Positions 26,544 to 36,690 are shown, counted from the first letter of the stretch. The stretch: DNA of 64,000 bases from Candidatus Formimonas warabiya (GCF_002777255.1 NZ_CP017634.1:1562903-1626902); one strand, 5' to 3'. Program-made: numbers and translations. Notes: a model not told the origin generated them from the letters alone.

Positions 26544-27632
26544 TCAATTTGCCATCAGCGCTACAAACTCCCTCAAAAATTGATTTTGGGAGATGGTCCA
26601 ATCAGGTCCATCCCCATCCATCCGGGAGATACCGACGGTACCTCTCTCCAAGTCGCTTCTCCCCATAATTTTGATGCGGTCCAGATGAAAAAATTTTTTC
26701 AAAAATTCCATATTTCTTCGATGCTGGCCTGCGATGATGGAGCAATCACGGGGAGATACCCATAACACAATCTGAGCAGCTGTCTCCCGGGCCAAAAATC
26801 CTTTTACCATCATCTGAATCTGCTCCCTGGCCAGCGCAGATTCCACCAACTCGCCAAAAGCAGGATGAAAGGGGCCTGCTGCGACCTGGACGCCGGTTTG
26901 AATCTCTCTCGTAGGCTGCAGGCCAATACGAATCACATGAACGCCGGACAAGCAAAAAACAGCCAGCATATCTCTGCTGATTCCAACTGCTTCATCCAAA
27001 CTTAAAGGATGGTATTTTCCTTCTAGAAAAAGTTTATGCAGGGGTGTCTCTTTTAGCACCAGGGTAGGATAAATTCTTGCCAGATCAGGTCCCAGGCGGG
27101 AAATTTCCCGCGCGCCCCGGAGACATTTTTCCCGGTTGTCTCCCGGCAGCCCGGGCATGAGCTGGACCCCGATCTGAAAGCCTTTTTCTTTCAATAAAGA
27201 AATCGCCTGATAAACATCTTGGGCCCGATGACCCCGGCCGGACCTTTCCAGGACTTCGTCGTCCAAAGACTGCACGCCCAGTTCAATGGTACCGACCCCC
27301 ATAGAACGCAAAAAGAGGAGAATGGAAGCATTGATATAATCCGGCCGGGTGGAAATCCTGATCCCGGAAATTTTCTTCTTTTTTAAGGCGGCAAAAGCAG
27401 GGGTCAAAAAATATCTCTGCCAGTCCAGGGGCAAGCCGGAAAAACTTCCCCCGTAAAATGCAATTTCGGGAAGAGATTCCTCTTCCCAATCATGAATAGC
27501 TTTCTCAATATCTTCGGCTTTCGGATAACCGGACTCTCCCGAGACATGATGCTGATTACAGAACACGCATTGATGGGGGCAGCCTAAATGGGGAATAAAA
27601 AAAGGCAGAATATGTTTATGCTCATGAATCAT
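26544..27632 (-). CDS. Radical SAM protein, Elp3-like N-terminal family
   Basis: About 362 residues. The radical SAM cluster motif is CPHQCVFCNQ (CX3CX2C) close to the N-terminus. GGSFSGLPLDWQ and RISTRPDYIN follow, as in Elp3-type and YhcC-like radical SAM proteins, with GVQSLDDEVL and QLMPGLPGD later. Family members act on tRNA or are uncharacterised. The start is taken as ATG at 27632 (MIHEHKHILPFF), inside the end of rnc; an in-frame start at 27665 is possible. In many Firmicutes this gene lies next to rnc. Confidence 0.85.
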   Translation of the reverse strand: MIHEHKHILPFFIPHLGCPHQCVFCNQHHVSGESGYPKAEDIEKAIHDWEEESLPEIAFYGGSFSGLPLDWQRYFLTPAFAALKKKKISGIRISTRPDYINASILLFLRSMGVGTIELGVQSLDDEVLERSGRGHRAQDVYQAISLLKEKGFQIGVQLMPGLPGDNREKCLRGAREISRLGPDLARIYPTLVLKETPLHKLFLEGKYHPLSLDEAVGISRDMLAVFCLSGVHVIRIGLQPTREIQTGVQVAAGPFHPAFGELVESALAREQIQMMVKGFLARETAAQIVLWVSPRDCSIIAGQHRRNMEFLKKFFHLDRIKIMGRSDLERGTVGISRMDGDGPDWTISQNQFLREFVALMAN

Positions 27633-28359
27633 TGCTTTCACCATGGAGATAAGGCCGCCAGACATCCATGTCCTGCAGCGCGGCTTGGGCCGCCTTTTGC
27701 TCCGCTTCCTTCTTGTTACGGCCCCAACCCCTGGCTAAAAGCCGTTCCTTGAACTTAACCCCGGCCAAAAACTTTTTATTGTGATCCGGTCCCGATTCCT
27801 CCAGAATGATATAAGACACGCCTTCTCCCCCGTGCTTTTGGGTTAGCTCCTGCAGCATGGTTTTATAATCGCCGCAGTCTTTCAGGTCCAGCCCCCGGAC
27901 AATATCCTCCAACCAGTTAATGACCAGGCTTTTCGCCGTTTCAATGCCGCAACCGAGATAAATGGCGCCTAACAGGGCCTCAAAGGCATCCGCTAAAATG
28001 GACACCCTGTCTCTGCCCCCGCACATTTCCTCTCCCCGTCCCAGCAGTAAGTACTCCCCCAGGTTTAATTCCCTGGCCCGCTCTGCTAAAAAGCTTTCAC
28101 AGACAACGGCCGCCCGCATTTTGGTGAGATCCCCCTCCGGACGTTCCGGAAATTGATGATACAAATAATCTCCCACCACCAGCCCCAATACGGCATCGCC
28201 CAGAAATTCCAAACGCTGATTATGGATCAGCCCCTGCTTTTTATGCTCATAGACAAAGGTGGGATGGGTCAATGCTTGATTTACCAAATCATAGCTTTCC
28301 AAATCAATATTCAGACTGGCCAGCATTCTTTTCAAATCTTTGATGCGGTTCGGATTCAT
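27622..28359 (-). CDS. rnc: Ribonuclease III
   Basis: A 245-residue dsRNA endonuclease for rRNA and mRNA processing. The signature NQRLEFLGDAVLGLVV and the second acidic site (DAFEALLGAIYL) are intact. A C-terminal dsRBD follows (DYKTMLQELTQKHGG through KKEAEQKAAQAALQD). ATG at 28359 follows GAAGGTG at a normal spacing. It is downstream of fabF, a common clostridial arrangement. Confidence 0.97.
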   Translation of the reverse strand: MNPNRIKDLKRMLASLNIDLESYDLVNQALTHPTFVYEHKKQGLIHNQRLEFLGDAVLGLVVGDYLYHQFPERPEGDLTKMRAAVVCESFLAERARELNLGEYLLLGRGEEMCGGRDRVSILADAFEALLGAIYLGCGIETAKSLVINWLEDIVRGLDLKDCGDYKTMLQELTQKHGGEGVSYIILEESGPDHNKKFLAGVKFKERLLARGWGRNKKEAEQKAAQAALQDMDVWRPYLHGESNDS

Positions 28360-28633
28360 GATTCTTGCACCTTCTGTGTACATTAATATTCTATATTATT
28401 GCCATACCCCATGAATAGTAATCGGTTTCCGGGAAAAACAGATTCCTGTTTCATCGCAGCATCGATGCAAAAACCAGGTCCCGGCAAGCGGACCCGGCTT
28501 TTACATCCCAAATGGAGAAACAAATCTATCCTGCTCACATATACAGCCAACTGGGGACAGTCTCTCCCCCTCAATCAAAAATGGCAGAGTAAAGGCCCGG
28601 TACCCGGAAACCGTCTTGAGCAATCCAGGGCTC

Positions 28634-29869
28634 TTAGAACCTCCGAAGCACAATGGTGGCGTTATGGCCGCCAAAACCTAAGGAATTGGACAGCGTCACA
28701 TTTACTTCTGCCTGTCGCGCCACATGCGGTACATAATCCAGGTCGCATTCCGGGTCCGGGGTGTCCAGATTAATGGTGGGAGGAATCACCCCGTTGTTGA
28801 TGGCCAGAACGCAAGCAATCGCTTCCACCGCTCCGGCAGCTCCCAAGAGATGTCCCGTCACCGACTTGGTAGAACTGACGGCAACTTTTTGGGCGGCAGA
28901 ACCAAAGACCTTATGAATGGCCTGTGTTTCTCCTTTATCATTCAAATCGGTGGAAGTGCCGTGGGCATTAATATAATCCACCTCTTCCGGTCTCAATCCG
29001 GCATCAGCAAGAGCCTTGGCCATCGATTGGGCAGCCCCTCTTCCTTCGGGAGCCGGTGCGGTAATATGGTACCCATCCGCGGTGGCGCCATACCCGACAA
29101 CCTCCGCATAAATTTTTGCCCCCCGTTTTTGGGCATGTTCTAAGGACTCTAAGATGAGGATTCCAGCCCCTTCGCCGATCACAAAACCATCCCGGTCCCG
29201 GTCAAAAGGCCGGCTGGCTTTCACAGGCTCTTCATTCCGGGTGGACATTGCTTTCATGGAACAAAAACCGGCTACGGACAAGGGTGTAATGGGGGCTTCC
29301 GTTCCCCCGGAAAAAATAATGTCCGCATCGCCCCGCTGGATCACTTTAAAGGCATCCCCGATGGCGTTGGTTCCCGAGGCACAGGCCGTAACAATGGTTT
29401 CATTAATGCCGTAAGCCCCGAGAGCGATGGAAATCTGTCCGGCAGCCATGTTGCTGATCATCATGGGCACAAACAGGGCACTGACCCGGCCCGGCCCTTT
29501 TTCCAGCAAGATCTGCTTCTGGTCCTCCATTGTTTCTACCCCGCCAATACCGCTGCCCAGAATCACACCCACCCGGTTGCCGTCAACCTGCTCCATATCC
29601 AAACCGGCGTCCTCTACGGCCATTTTGGCCGCTGAGACTGCGAATTGGGTATAGCGGTCCATGCGCCGGGCCTCTTTTTTGTCAATATAGACAGTCGGGT
29701 CAAAGTCTTTTACTTCCCCGGCAATCCGGGTGGTAAACCCGGTGGTATCAAAACGGGTAATGGGACCGATTCCGGAAATGCCATTTACCAGGGAATGCCA
29801 AAACGTCTCCTTATTGTTTCCAACCGGTGAAATCACACCGATTCCAGTTACTACAACACGGTTTTTCAA
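28634..29869 (-). CDS. fabF: Beta-ketoacyl-ACP synthase II
   Basis: A 411-residue elongating ketosynthase of type II fatty-acid synthesis. The catalytic Cys163 lies in [10 protein letters not shown], and the two active-site histidines in [11 protein letters not shown] and TGHLLGAAG. The start is a TTG overlapping the stop of the upstream gene (TTGA), with GGAGG ten bases upstream, so translation is coupled. It is the last fab gene before rnc. Confidence 0.97.
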   Translation of the reverse strand: MKNRVVVTGIGVISPVGNNKETFWHSLVNGISGIGPITRFDTTGFTTRIAGEVKDFDPTVYIDKKEARRMDRYTQFAVSAAKMAVEDAGLDMEQVDGNRVGVILGSGIGGVETMEDQKQILLEKGPGRVSALFVPMMISNMAAGQISIALGAYGINETIVTACASGTNAIGDAFKVIQRGDADIIFSGGTEAPITPLSVAGFCSMKAMSTRNEEPVKASRPFDRDRDGFVIGEGAGILILESLEHAQKRGAKIYAEVVGYGATADGYHITAPAPEGRGAAQSMAKALADAGLRPEEVDYINAHGTSTDLNDKGETQAIHKVFGSAAQKVAVSSTKSVTGHLLGAAGAVEAIACVLAINNGVIPPTINLDTPDPECDLDYVPHVARQAEVNVTLSNSLGFGGHNATIVLRRF

Positions 29870-30834
29870 ATTGTCGTCGCCTCCTTCGCTGGCAAACCAG
29901 CTAATTCTGCTTTGATATTTTCAAAAATCTTCTTCACAGGCAAGATTTCTTTAATTCGTTCCACTTGTTCCCCGCAAAATACCAGGGCATTGTCGATATT
30001 TCCCCGTTGGGCATTGGCTAAAGCGTCCAAAATGCAGAAGTTTCTCCCACACTTTTTGAGACAGCCGTCACATGCTTCAGGAGACAAATCTTCATTGTTA
30101 CATAACCGGTCCACAAAAACGTTTCGCAGGCCTCTTCCCGGCAACCCCACGGGACTTTTAATCACAACCACATCTTCGTGCTTTGCGTTCAGATACATCT
30201 GTTTAAAAGCTTGAGAGGCATTGGATTCAACACTTGCCGCAAAGCGGGTGGCCATTTGTACCCCGTTTGCCCCCCAGCGAAAAGCCTCGGCAATGTCTTT
30301 CCCATCAATAATACCCCCCGCGGCAATTACCGGAATATTTACTGCCTGCCTCACTTCCGGCACAATCTCCCTAACTGACCGGTCCGTACCTAAGTGTCCT
30401 CCGGCCTCTTTTCCTTCTACAATCACAGCAGCAGCCCCTAATTTCTCAGCGATGGAAGCAAGTTTTGCCGATGACACCATGGAAACAATGGGTGTATTTG
30501 CTTCGATTCCCCATTTATACATATCCCGGGCTACTCCTGCTCCCGATATCACTAAATCAATGCCTTCATTTAAAGCGGTTTTAACTAGAAGGGCAAAATC
30601 CCTCACCGCAAACATTACATTAATTCCAATCACCCCAGAAGAAAGGCTTCGCGCCGCCCGAATCTCCTTCAATAATTCTCCCGGCGTCATACCGGTGGCG
30701 GCGATCACACCAATTCCCCCTTCATTGGCTACCGCTGCGGCTAACCGTGAAGTAGAGATACGAACCGCCATACCGCCTTGAATAATCGGTATTTTGGCTA
30801 CTATTTTATCAATTATCAGCGCAGGTAATTGCAT
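29866..30834 (-). CDS. Nitronate monooxygenase / 2-nitropropane dioxygenase-like FMN protein
   Basis: A 322-residue FMN-dependent TIM-barrel protein of the NMO/FabK superfamily. Seen are [58 protein letters not shown] and [12 protein letters not shown] cysteine-rich insert near the C-terminus ([13 protein letters not shown]) is not found in the true FabK at 32989-33927. It sits between acpP and fabF, so an accessory enoyl-reductase or a redox role linked to lipid synthesis is possible. It starts at the ATG at 30834 after GGGGGAT. Confidence 0.85.
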   Translation of the reverse strand: MQLPALIIDKIVAKIPIIQGGMAVRISTSRLAAAVANEGGIGVIAATGMTPGELLKEIRAARSLSSGVIGINVMFAVRDFALLVKTALNEGIDLVISGAGVARDMYKWGIEANTPIVSMVSSAKLASIAEKLGAAAVIVEGKEAGGHLGTDRSVREIVPEVRQAVNIPVIAAGGIIDGKDIAEAFRWGANGVQMATRFAASVESNASQAFKQMYLNAKHEDVVVIKSPVGLPGRGLRNVFVDRLCNNEDLSPEACDGCLKKCGRNFCILDALANAQRGNIDNALVFCGEQVERIKEILPVKKIFENIKAELAGLPAKEATTI

Positions 30835-30871
30835 CACTATCCCCCAATCCTATTCCGGTAACCCTTATTTT

Positions 30872-30901
30872 GAAAAATCCCCGTAGTGGAGCTACGGGGA
30901 T
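30872..30901 (-). terminator. Intrinsic terminator directly after acpP
   Basis: A perfect 10-bp stem ATCCCCGTAG/CTACGGGGAT (30877-30886 with 30892-30901), loop of 5 nt, then TTTTT on the minus strand. It lies inside the fab operon just after acpP, and probably allows extra acpP transcript relative to the distal genes. Confidence 0.85.
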
Positions 30902-30911
30902 CTTAATTTAC

Positions 30912-31148
30912 TTAAGCTTTTTGTTTCTCCTTAATGTACTCAACAGCGGCACCAACAGTGGTTAATTTCTCGGCATCCTCATCGGGAATTTCCAAATCAA
31001 ATTCCTCTTCCAGAGCCATAATCAGTTCCACTACATCAAGGGAGTCTGCATCTAAATCCTGAAATGAAGTCTCCATCGTCACTTCATCTTCATCTTCCAC
31101 ACCAAGTTGGTCGACAACAATTTGTTTAATTTTATCAAATACTGACAC
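30912..31148 (-). CDS. acpP: Acyl carrier protein
   Basis: A 78-residue acidic carrier of growing acyl chains. The phosphopantetheine attachment Ser36 lies in [18 protein letters not shown]. The start is a GTG at 31148 with AGGGGGTGATCAC upstream; the longer frame overlaps the ribosome binding site. It is followed at once by an intrinsic terminator. Confidence 0.97.
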   Translation of the reverse strand: MSVFDKIKQIVVDQLGVEDEDEVTMETSFQDLDADSLDVVELIMALEEEFDLEIPDEDAEKLTTVGAAVEYIKEKQKA

Positions 31149-31179
31149 GTGATCACCCCCTTTCAAAAATAGATCAAAC

Positions 31180-31935
31180 TTAATTCATGACCATGCCACC
31201 ATCCACAGCAATAGTTTGACCCGTGATATATGCTGCTTTGTCGGATGCCAAGAACACTACAAGCTCCGCTACATCCTCAGGTTTGCCCAGTCTCTGCAGA
31301 GGAATCTGTTTCAGCAACGCTTCCTGGGAACTCTCAGGAAGATTTTCCGTCATGGCGGTAGCAATAAATCCCGGTGCTACGGCATTTACATTAATATTCC
31401 TGCTTGCCACTTCCCGGGCCAAAGACTTGGTAAAACCAATAATTCCGGCTTTGCTGGCAGCGTAGTTTGTTTGACCCGCATTGCCCATCAAACCAACCAC
31501 AGATGCGACATTTACTATTTTGCCATATTTCTGTTTCATCATTAATTTAACCACGGATTTGCAACAATGAAAAGTACCCTTTAAATTAATGTTGATCACC
31601 GCATCCCAGTCTTCCTCTTTCATGCGCATCAAAAGGTTGTCTCTGGTAATGCCCGCGTTATTGACCAAAATGTCAATGCGCCCAAAATACTCAGAAACTT
31701 CCCGCATCATGGATTCCACTTCTTCGAAGTTGGCCACATCCCCTTTGACACTCAGGGCCTGGCCGCCGGCCTTTTTGATCAGGGACACCACTTCCTCGGC
31801 CTCTTCCTGATTGCGGTCAAAATCCACATAATTTACCGCCACCCGGCAACCCTCTTGGGCCAGTTTCAAAGCAACGGTTCTGCCGATGCCGCGAGATCCT
31901 CCGGTTACTAAAGCCACCTTGTCCTCTAAACCCAT
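31180..31935 (-). CDS. fabG: 3-oxoacyl-ACP reductase
   Basis: A 251-residue NADPH-dependent SDR enzyme. Seen are the nucleotide motif [13 protein letters not shown], catalytic Ser in NVASVVGL and YAASK (Tyr and Lys). It ends AVDGGMVMN. The ATG at 31935 is favoured since GGAGTG lies eight bases upstream; a start three codons earlier is possible. It overlaps or abuts the end of fabD. Confidence 0.97.
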   Translation of the reverse strand: MGLEDKVALVTGGSRGIGRTVALKLAQEGCRVAVNYVDFDRNQEEAEEVVSLIKKAGGQALSVKGDVANFEEVESMMREVSEYFGRIDILVNNAGITRDNLLMRMKEEDWDAVININLKGTFHCCKSVVKLMMKQKYGKIVNVASVVGLMGNAGQTNYAASKAGIIGFTKSLAREVASRNINVNAVAPGFIATAMTENLPESSQEALLKQIPLQRLGKPEDVAELVVFLASDKAAYITGQTIAVDGGMVMN

Positions 31936-31936
31936 T

Positions 31937-32878
31937 TTAGCCACACTCCTTTAAAAGTGCAAGTGCATTTTCTAACGACGGGGGATCTTCCACGTTTAAA
32001 ATACAGGCATTTTTGGCGATCTTTTTGATTAAACCGGTCAAAACTTTTCCCGGGCCGATTTCAATAAAGGTATCGACCCCTGACGCTTCCAGAATTCTTA
32101 TGGAATCTTCCCATAACACCGGACTGTTTACCTGGTTCGTTAAAGCATCAATAATATCGTTTTTATCCTGGATGATTTGAGCATTGATGTTGGCTACTAC
32201 CGGAAGGCTGGCATTCTTGATTTCCGCCGTGCTAAGCCGTTCCGCCATAGCCGCTCTGGCCGGCACGAGAAGGCTGGAGTGAAAGGGACCGCTCACAGAG
32301 AGCATGATCGCTCTTTTCGCCCCCATCTCTTTCGCCATTTCCACTGCTTTTTCCACGGCAGGGGTGCTTCCGGCGATCACCACCTGCCCCGGGCAGTTAA
32401 AGTTGGCCGGTTCCACCACGCCATATGCACCAGCTTTGGCACACAAGGCCTGAATCTGCTCCGGAGACATGCCCAAGACCGCAGCCATGGTCCCTTGCCC
32501 GGAAGGGACGGCCCGCTCCATCGCTTTTCCCCGGAAGCGGACTAAGCGTACAGCTTCAGAAAAGCTGAGGGCGCCGGCTGCGACCAGGGCAGAATATTCT
32601 CCCAAGCTGTGCCCAGCTACAAAATGAGGCACGATTCCTGCCTCCTGAAGCGGACGCAAACAGGCAACACTTACCGTAAGTAAAGCCGGTTGGGTATTGT
32701 ATGTTTTTCTTAATTCTTCTTCCGGTCCTTGCCAGCACAGGCCGGTCAAAGAAAACCCCAGCACCCGGTCGGCCTCTTCAAAAACAGCGGCGGCCTGGGG
32801 ATATTTTTCCGCCATCTCCTTTCCCATGCCCACATATTGGGAGCCTTGACCGGGGAAAACAAAGGCTATTTTACCCAT
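31937..32878 (-). CDS. fabD: Malonyl-CoA:ACP transacylase
   Basis: A 313-residue transacylase that loads malonyl groups on ACP. Seen are FVFPGQGSQYVGMG, the nucleophile Ser91 in GHSLGEY, and the His region SGPFHSSLLVPA. ATG at 32878 follows AGGAGGTAC. It is within the fapR-led fatty-acid operon. Confidence 0.97.
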   Translation of the reverse strand: MGKIAFVFPGQGSQYVGMGKEMAEKYPQAAAVFEEADRVLGFSLTGLCWQGPEEELRKTYNTQPALLTVSVACLRPLQEAGIVPHFVAGHSLGEYSALVAAGALSFSEAVRLVRFRGKAMERAVPSGQGTMAAVLGMSPEQIQALCAKAGAYGVVEPANFNCPGQVVIAGSTPAVEKAVEMAKEMGAKRAIMLSVSGPFHSSLLVPARAAMAERLSTAEIKNASLPVVANINAQIIQDKNDIIDALTNQVNSPVLWEDSIRILEASGVDTFIEIGPGKVLTGLIKKIAKNACILNVEDPPSLENALALLKECG

Positions 32879-32944
32879 GTTGTACCTCCTTTCATTTCTT
32901 CAAAAAATCATCCTGATCATGATTTAGTATTCGTGTTTCTCATC

Positions 32945-32984
32945 TGTTCCCCGGTTCCCGGAAACCGGTACCCGGATCCCGAAT
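32945..32984. repeat. GC-rich dispersed repeat (CCGGTTCCCGG / GGTACCCGGATCCCG type)
   Basis: A run of short palindromic blocks (CCGGTTCCCGG, CCGGTACCCGG, GGATCC) ends with GATTC, in the fabK-fabD gap. Closely related blocks occur at 63891-63928, 28599-28617 and 26235-26250, always between genes. It probably belongs to a family of intergenic repeats of this genome. Confidence 0.7.
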
Positions 32985-32988
32985 CATT

Positions 32989-33927
32989 CTATAATTTCTT
33001 TAAACGCCCCAGCACCTCTTGGGCTTGGCTCATAATCTCTTCAATAATTTCTCTTGCCGGCTGAATTTTGTGCACCATCGCCGCGACCTGACCGGCCATC
33101 ACCGAACCCATCTCCACATCGCCGTCAACCACCGCAGCCCTTAAACGGCCGATGCCCAAATTGTCCAGTTCTTCCAGAGAACTATTTTCTTTGATCAGTT
33201 TATCATATTCCCTGGTAAGCTTATTTTTAATCACCCGGACAAAATGACCTTCGTACCCGGTGAGAATAGTATCTCTTTCTTTGGCCTTAATCACCGCCTG
33301 TTTATAATTTTCATGGGCGGTACACTCTGCTGCGCAGATGAACCGGGTGCCGATTTGCACGCCGGAAGCCCCCAGGGCTAAAGCCGCCACTAAACCCCGC
33401 CCGTCATAGATGCCTCCTGCCGCAATTACAGGCACGCTGACGGCATCTACCACCTGGGGAACCAAGGCTAAGGTAGTAATATCCCCTACATGGCCCCCGC
33501 ATTCCATCCCTTCCGCGATAAAAGCATCCGCCCCGGCCCGTTCCAATCTTTTGGCTAAAACAGGAGAAGAAACAACCGGAATCACTTTCGTGCCAATTTC
33601 CTTCAGAGCGGGCAGATGTTTTCCCGGATTTCCCGCCCCGGTAGTGACTACCGGCACCTTCTCTTCTATAACAACTTTGATCGCTTCCTCTAAGTAAGGA
33701 GAAAGATAATACACGTTCACACCAAAAGGACAGTCCGTTGTTGCTCTTGCTTTGTGAATTTCCCTGCGCAAAATCTCAGGAGGAGCATTTCCTGCGGCAA
33801 TAATCCCCAGACCTCCTGCTTCAGAAACGGCGGCAGCCAGCTCTCCCGTAGCCACCCAGGCCATCCCGCCTTGAATAATGGGATACTTAATATTGAGCAA
33901 AGGGCAGATTCCTGTGTCTAATAACAT
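32989..33927 (-). CDS. fabK: Enoyl-ACP reductase II (FMN type)
   Basis: A 312-residue FMN-dependent enoyl reductase, the usual alternative to FabI in this group. Seen are [60 protein letters not shown] and GVQIGTRFICA. The start at 33927 has GGAGGTGAAAC upstream. It lies 18 bp downstream of fabH. Confidence 0.95.
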   Translation of the reverse strand: MLLDTGICPLLNIKYPIIQGGMAWVATGELAAAVSEAGGLGIIAAGNAPPEILRREIHKARATTDCPFGVNVYYLSPYLEEAIKVVIEEKVPVVTTGAGNPGKHLPALKEIGTKVIPVVSSPVLAKRLERAGADAFIAEGMECGGHVGDITTLALVPQVVDAVSVPVIAAGGIYDGRGLVAALALGASGVQIGTRFICAAECTAHENYKQAVIKAKERDTILTGYEGHFVRVIKNKLTREYDKLIKENSSLEELDNLGIGRLRAAVVDGDVEMGSVMAGQVAAMVHKIQPAREIIEEIMSQAQEVLGRLKKL

Positions 33928-33944
33928 GTTTCACCTCCATCAAA

Positions 33945-34937
33945 CTACTTCCACCATTTCAAAACCATGGATCCCCAGGTCAGCCCTGCTCCAAAACCCA
34001 CCAGCACCAGAATATCGCCATTTTTCAGTTTCTCTTCCCGGTAGGCTTCATGTAAGGCAACAGGAATGGACGCGCTGGACATATTCCCATATCTGTCCAG
34101 ATTCACATAGGCTTTCTCCATGGGGAGACCCAAGCGCCGCATCGCCGCATCCACAATACGCATATTGGCCTGATGCGGAATGACATAACACACCTCTTCT
34201 TTAGACAATCCTGCTTTTTCTAAACTTTTTAGGGCGGCATCTCCCATCACGCGCACGGCAAACTTAAATACTTCGTTGCCGCTCATGTGCAGATAATGGA
34301 GGCCCTGGGCAACGGTCTCCGCACTGGCCGGCATGGCCGCAGCCCCGGCCGGTACTTTCAGCAAGTCTCCCCCGGCGCCGTCTCCGCCCAGATGGAAGGA
34401 AAGGATGCCCCTTCCTTTTTCCACCGGCTGCAATACAGCAGCTCCAGCCCCATCTCCAAACAAAACACAGGTATTCCGGTCCTGCCAGTTCACCACCCGG
34501 CTTACTGTTTCCGCGCCCACCACCAGCACCTTCTCATAAGCACCGCTGGCAATGAATTGGCTTCCTACCGCCAACCCATAAATAAAGCCCGAACAAGCCG
34601 CTTCCAGGTCAAAGGACGGTTTTCCCTTCACCCCCAGCTTTTCCTGCAAAATGCACGCGGTAGCAGGGAAGAGCATATCGGGTGTACAGGTGGCCACAAT
34701 GATCAAATCCAGCTCCTCGGCGGATATGCCGGCATCTTTCAGGGCATCTTGCGCGGCCCGGTAAGCTAAATCCGAAGTCGTCTCGTTTTCCGCCGCAATA
34801 TGCCTGTGTGAAATCCCGGTCCGCTCCTTAATCCATGCGTCGCTGGTGTCCACTATTTTTTCCAAATCAACATTAGCCATGATGCGTTCCGGGACGTATG
34901 AACCCAGGCCTGCAATGCCCACGGATCTAACTTCCAT
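33945..34937 (-). CDS. fabH: Beta-ketoacyl-ACP synthase III
   Basis: A 330-residue initiating ketosynthase. The catalytic triad is visible: Cys115 in LEAACSGFIYGL, His in VIPHQANMRI, and Asn in NLDRYGNMSSASIP. ATG at 34937 is three bases past the plsX stop, so the genes are coupled. Confidence 0.97.
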   Translation of the reverse strand: MEVRSVGIAGLGSYVPERIMANVDLEKIVDTSDAWIKERTGISHRHIAAENETTSDLAYRAAQDALKDAGISAEELDLIIVATCTPDMLFPATACILQEKLGVKGKPSFDLEAACSGFIYGLAVGSQFIASGAYEKVLVVGAETVSRVVNWQDRNTCVLFGDGAGAAVLQPVEKGRGILSFHLGGDGAGGDLLKVPAGAAAMPASAETVAQGLHYLHMSGNEVFKFAVRVMGDAALKSLEKAGLSKEEVCYVIPHQANMRIVDAAMRRLGLPMEKAYVNLDRYGNMSSASIPVALHEAYREEKLKNGDILVLVGFGAGLTWGSMVLKWWK

Positions 34938-34940
34938 TAT

Positions 34941-35930
34941 TTATCTTCCACCTTCCCCGCTCATAGACTCTTCAATCTGATCGATGAACCGTCCCGCCAC
35001 ACAATCCCTGGCCACCCGGACGGCATTCTGGATCGCCCGGGCCTTGGAACTGCCGTGGCAAATAATGCTTACCCCTTTGACACCTAAGAGAGGGGCACCG
35101 CCTACCTCGGCATAGTCCATCATTTTCTTGATCTTTTTCAATCCGGGCATTAATAAGGCTGCTCCTATCTTGCTTCTGAGATTGCTTTCAAATTCTGATT
35201 TTAACAAAGAAAACAAGGAGGTGCCCAAACCCTCGGATAACTTCAATAACACATTTCCCACAAAACCATCACATACCGCTACATCATAATTGCCGGCCGG
35301 GATATCCCGCCCTTCAATATTTCCCACAAAATTCAGGTTGGCTTTTTTTAATAATTGGTGGCCTTCCACCGTGACCTCATTCCCTTTTCCCTCTTCTGCT
35401 CCGTTGGAAATCAGGGCCACTCTGGGATGGGCGATTTTTAAGATCACTTCCGCATAAGTCTTGCCCATCACGGCAAATTGCACCAGCTGTTCCGGCTTGA
35501 CGCTGGTGTTCGCCCCCACATCGAGAATTACTTTTCCTCCCTGCAAGGTGGGAAACACCGTGCTGATCGCCGGACGATCAATGCCTTTAATTCTTCCGAA
35601 CTGCAGTAAAGCTGCCGCCATTTGAGCAGCCGTACTTCCTGCCGAAACCACCGCATCCGCCTGGCCGTCTTTCACTAGCTTCGTGGCCACCCAAATGGAA
35701 GAATCCTTCTTGTTTCTCAACGCTTCCACGGATTCATCCATCCCCATCACACCGGCCGCATGGCAGATCCGAATGTTTTGGGGAAGTTCCGGATAAGCTT
35801 TTTTGAGCACCATCTCATGACCCACCAACAACAATTCCAGCTCCGGAAACATTTCCGACGCTTTCAGCACACCGGAGACGATCTCTCCCGGAGCATAATC
35901 CCCACCCATCGCATCAACGGCAATTTTCAC
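34941..35930 (-). CDS. plsX: Phosphate acyltransferase
   Basis: A 329-residue enzyme that makes acyl-phosphate from acyl-ACP for phospholipid synthesis. Seen are KIAVDAMGGDYAPGEIVSG, SAGSTAAQMAAALL, NGAEEGKGNE and VCDGFVGNVLLKLSEGLG. The GTG at 35930 has GGAGG eight bases upstream and is preferred over the GTG two codons earlier. It follows fapR directly. Confidence 0.96.
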   Translation of the reverse strand: MKIAVDAMGGDYAPGEIVSGVLKASEMFPELELLLVGHEMVLKKAYPELPQNIRICHAAGVMGMDESVEALRNKKDSSIWVATKLVKDGQADAVVSAGSTAAQMAAALLQFGRIKGIDRPAISTVFPTLQGGKVILDVGANTSVKPEQLVQFAVMGKTYAEVILKIAHPRVALISNGAEEGKGNEVTVEGHQLLKKANLNFVGNIEGRDIPAGNYDVAVCDGFVGNVLLKLSEGLGTSLFSLLKSEFESNLRSKIGAALLMPGLKKIKKMMDYAEVGGAPLLGVKGVSIICHGSSKARAIQNAVRVARDCVAGRFIDQIEESMSGEGGR

Positions 35931-35953
35931 AATCACGGCCTCCTCAGTCCCTT

Positions 35954-36529
35954 TTACACCTTAAACCGGTGATCTTGAACGGATAATACGATTTGTGCCT
36001 TAAAAACAATTTCTTGACCCACCTTGGAATGGACTGAAACTAAAAAAGTAGTGCCCCTTTGCCCTTTCACCATGGCCTTAGCCACAATCTTTTCATGCAG
36101 ATAGACCGATCTTTTATAACGGATGCGGGCACTGCCCGTCAAGACAACTTCTGCCCCGATCACAGCAACCGCAAGGGAATTGGCCTGGGCAAACAAATGG
36201 TGGCCCCGGGCGATTCTGGTCTTTTCCAGTACCATATCCTCGGTGATTTCCAAAACAGAAATCCCGCTTTTATTCAGTTCCAAATCAACAAGTTCTCCAA
36301 CTACTTCGTGAGTACTTAAGGCAGTAGGATTTTGCAAAGCATCCCGGGCCACATGCTTCACCCTTTCCCGGACTTCAGGTATCCCTAGGATTTGCCGGTC
36401 CAGGCGAATGGTGGGAATACTCACGCCCAGAAAGCGGGACAATTCTTCGTCCGTCACAAAAAGATTTTCCTCTATGAATTTACTTAAACGCTGATGCCTT
36501 TTCAACCGGCCCTTTTGTTTGATACTCAC
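35954..36529 (-). CDS. fapR: Transcription factor FapR, regulator of fatty-acid synthesis
   Basis: A 191-residue repressor that releases DNA on binding malonyl-CoA. It has an N-terminal HTH (LFVTDEELSRFLGVSIPTIR) followed by a linker and a hot-dog ligand domain (ARGHHLFAQANSLAVAVIGA, then VYLHEKIVAKA). The GTG at 36529 has AAGGTG six bases upstream. It heads the fab operon, as in many Firmicutes. A 21-bp palindrome lies just upstream (36543-36563). Confidence 0.95.
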   Translation of the reverse strand: MSIKQKGRLKRHQRLSKFIEENLFVTDEELSRFLGVSIPTIRLDRQILGIPEVRERVKHVARDALQNPTALSTHEVVGELVDLELNKSGISVLEITEDMVLEKTRIARGHHLFAQANSLAVAVIGAEVVLTGSARIRYKRSVYLHEKIVAKAMVKGQRGTTFLVSVHSKVGQEIVFKAQIVLSVQDHRFKV

Positions 36530-36542
36530 AAATATCACCTTT

Positions 36543-36563
36543 TAATAATACTAAATATTATTA
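36543..36563. promoter_or_regulatory. fapR: Palindrome in the fapR promoter, candidate autoregulatory operator
   Basis: Perfect arms TAATAATA and TATTATTA flank CTAAA, 14 bp upstream of the fapR start. Upstream of it on the minus strand is a plausible promoter, TTGCCA, 17 bp, TATAAC. The position overlapping the start of transcription fits a repressor site. It does not closely match the classical FapR box, so assignment to FapR is inference. Confidence 0.5.
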
Positions 36564-36607
36564 CCTGGTTATAAAATATTATAACGAAATTGGCAAGAGT
36601 ATGCAAG

Positions 36608-36639
36608 AAAAAGCGCATACAAAAATACGCGCTTTTTTT
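36608..36639. terminator. Bidirectional-looking terminator after the GGDEF gene
   Basis: AAAAAGCGC (36608-36616) and GCGCTTTTT (36629-36637) form a 9-bp stem with A-run and T-run on opposite sides. It lies between the end of the GGDEF gene and the fapR promoter, so it most likely ends the sia-type operon on the minus strand. Confidence 0.7.
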
Positions 36640-36690
36640 CAGTTTCGGAATGGGAAAAAACAAGAGCCCGCTTCCTGGTTTTTTATAGCC

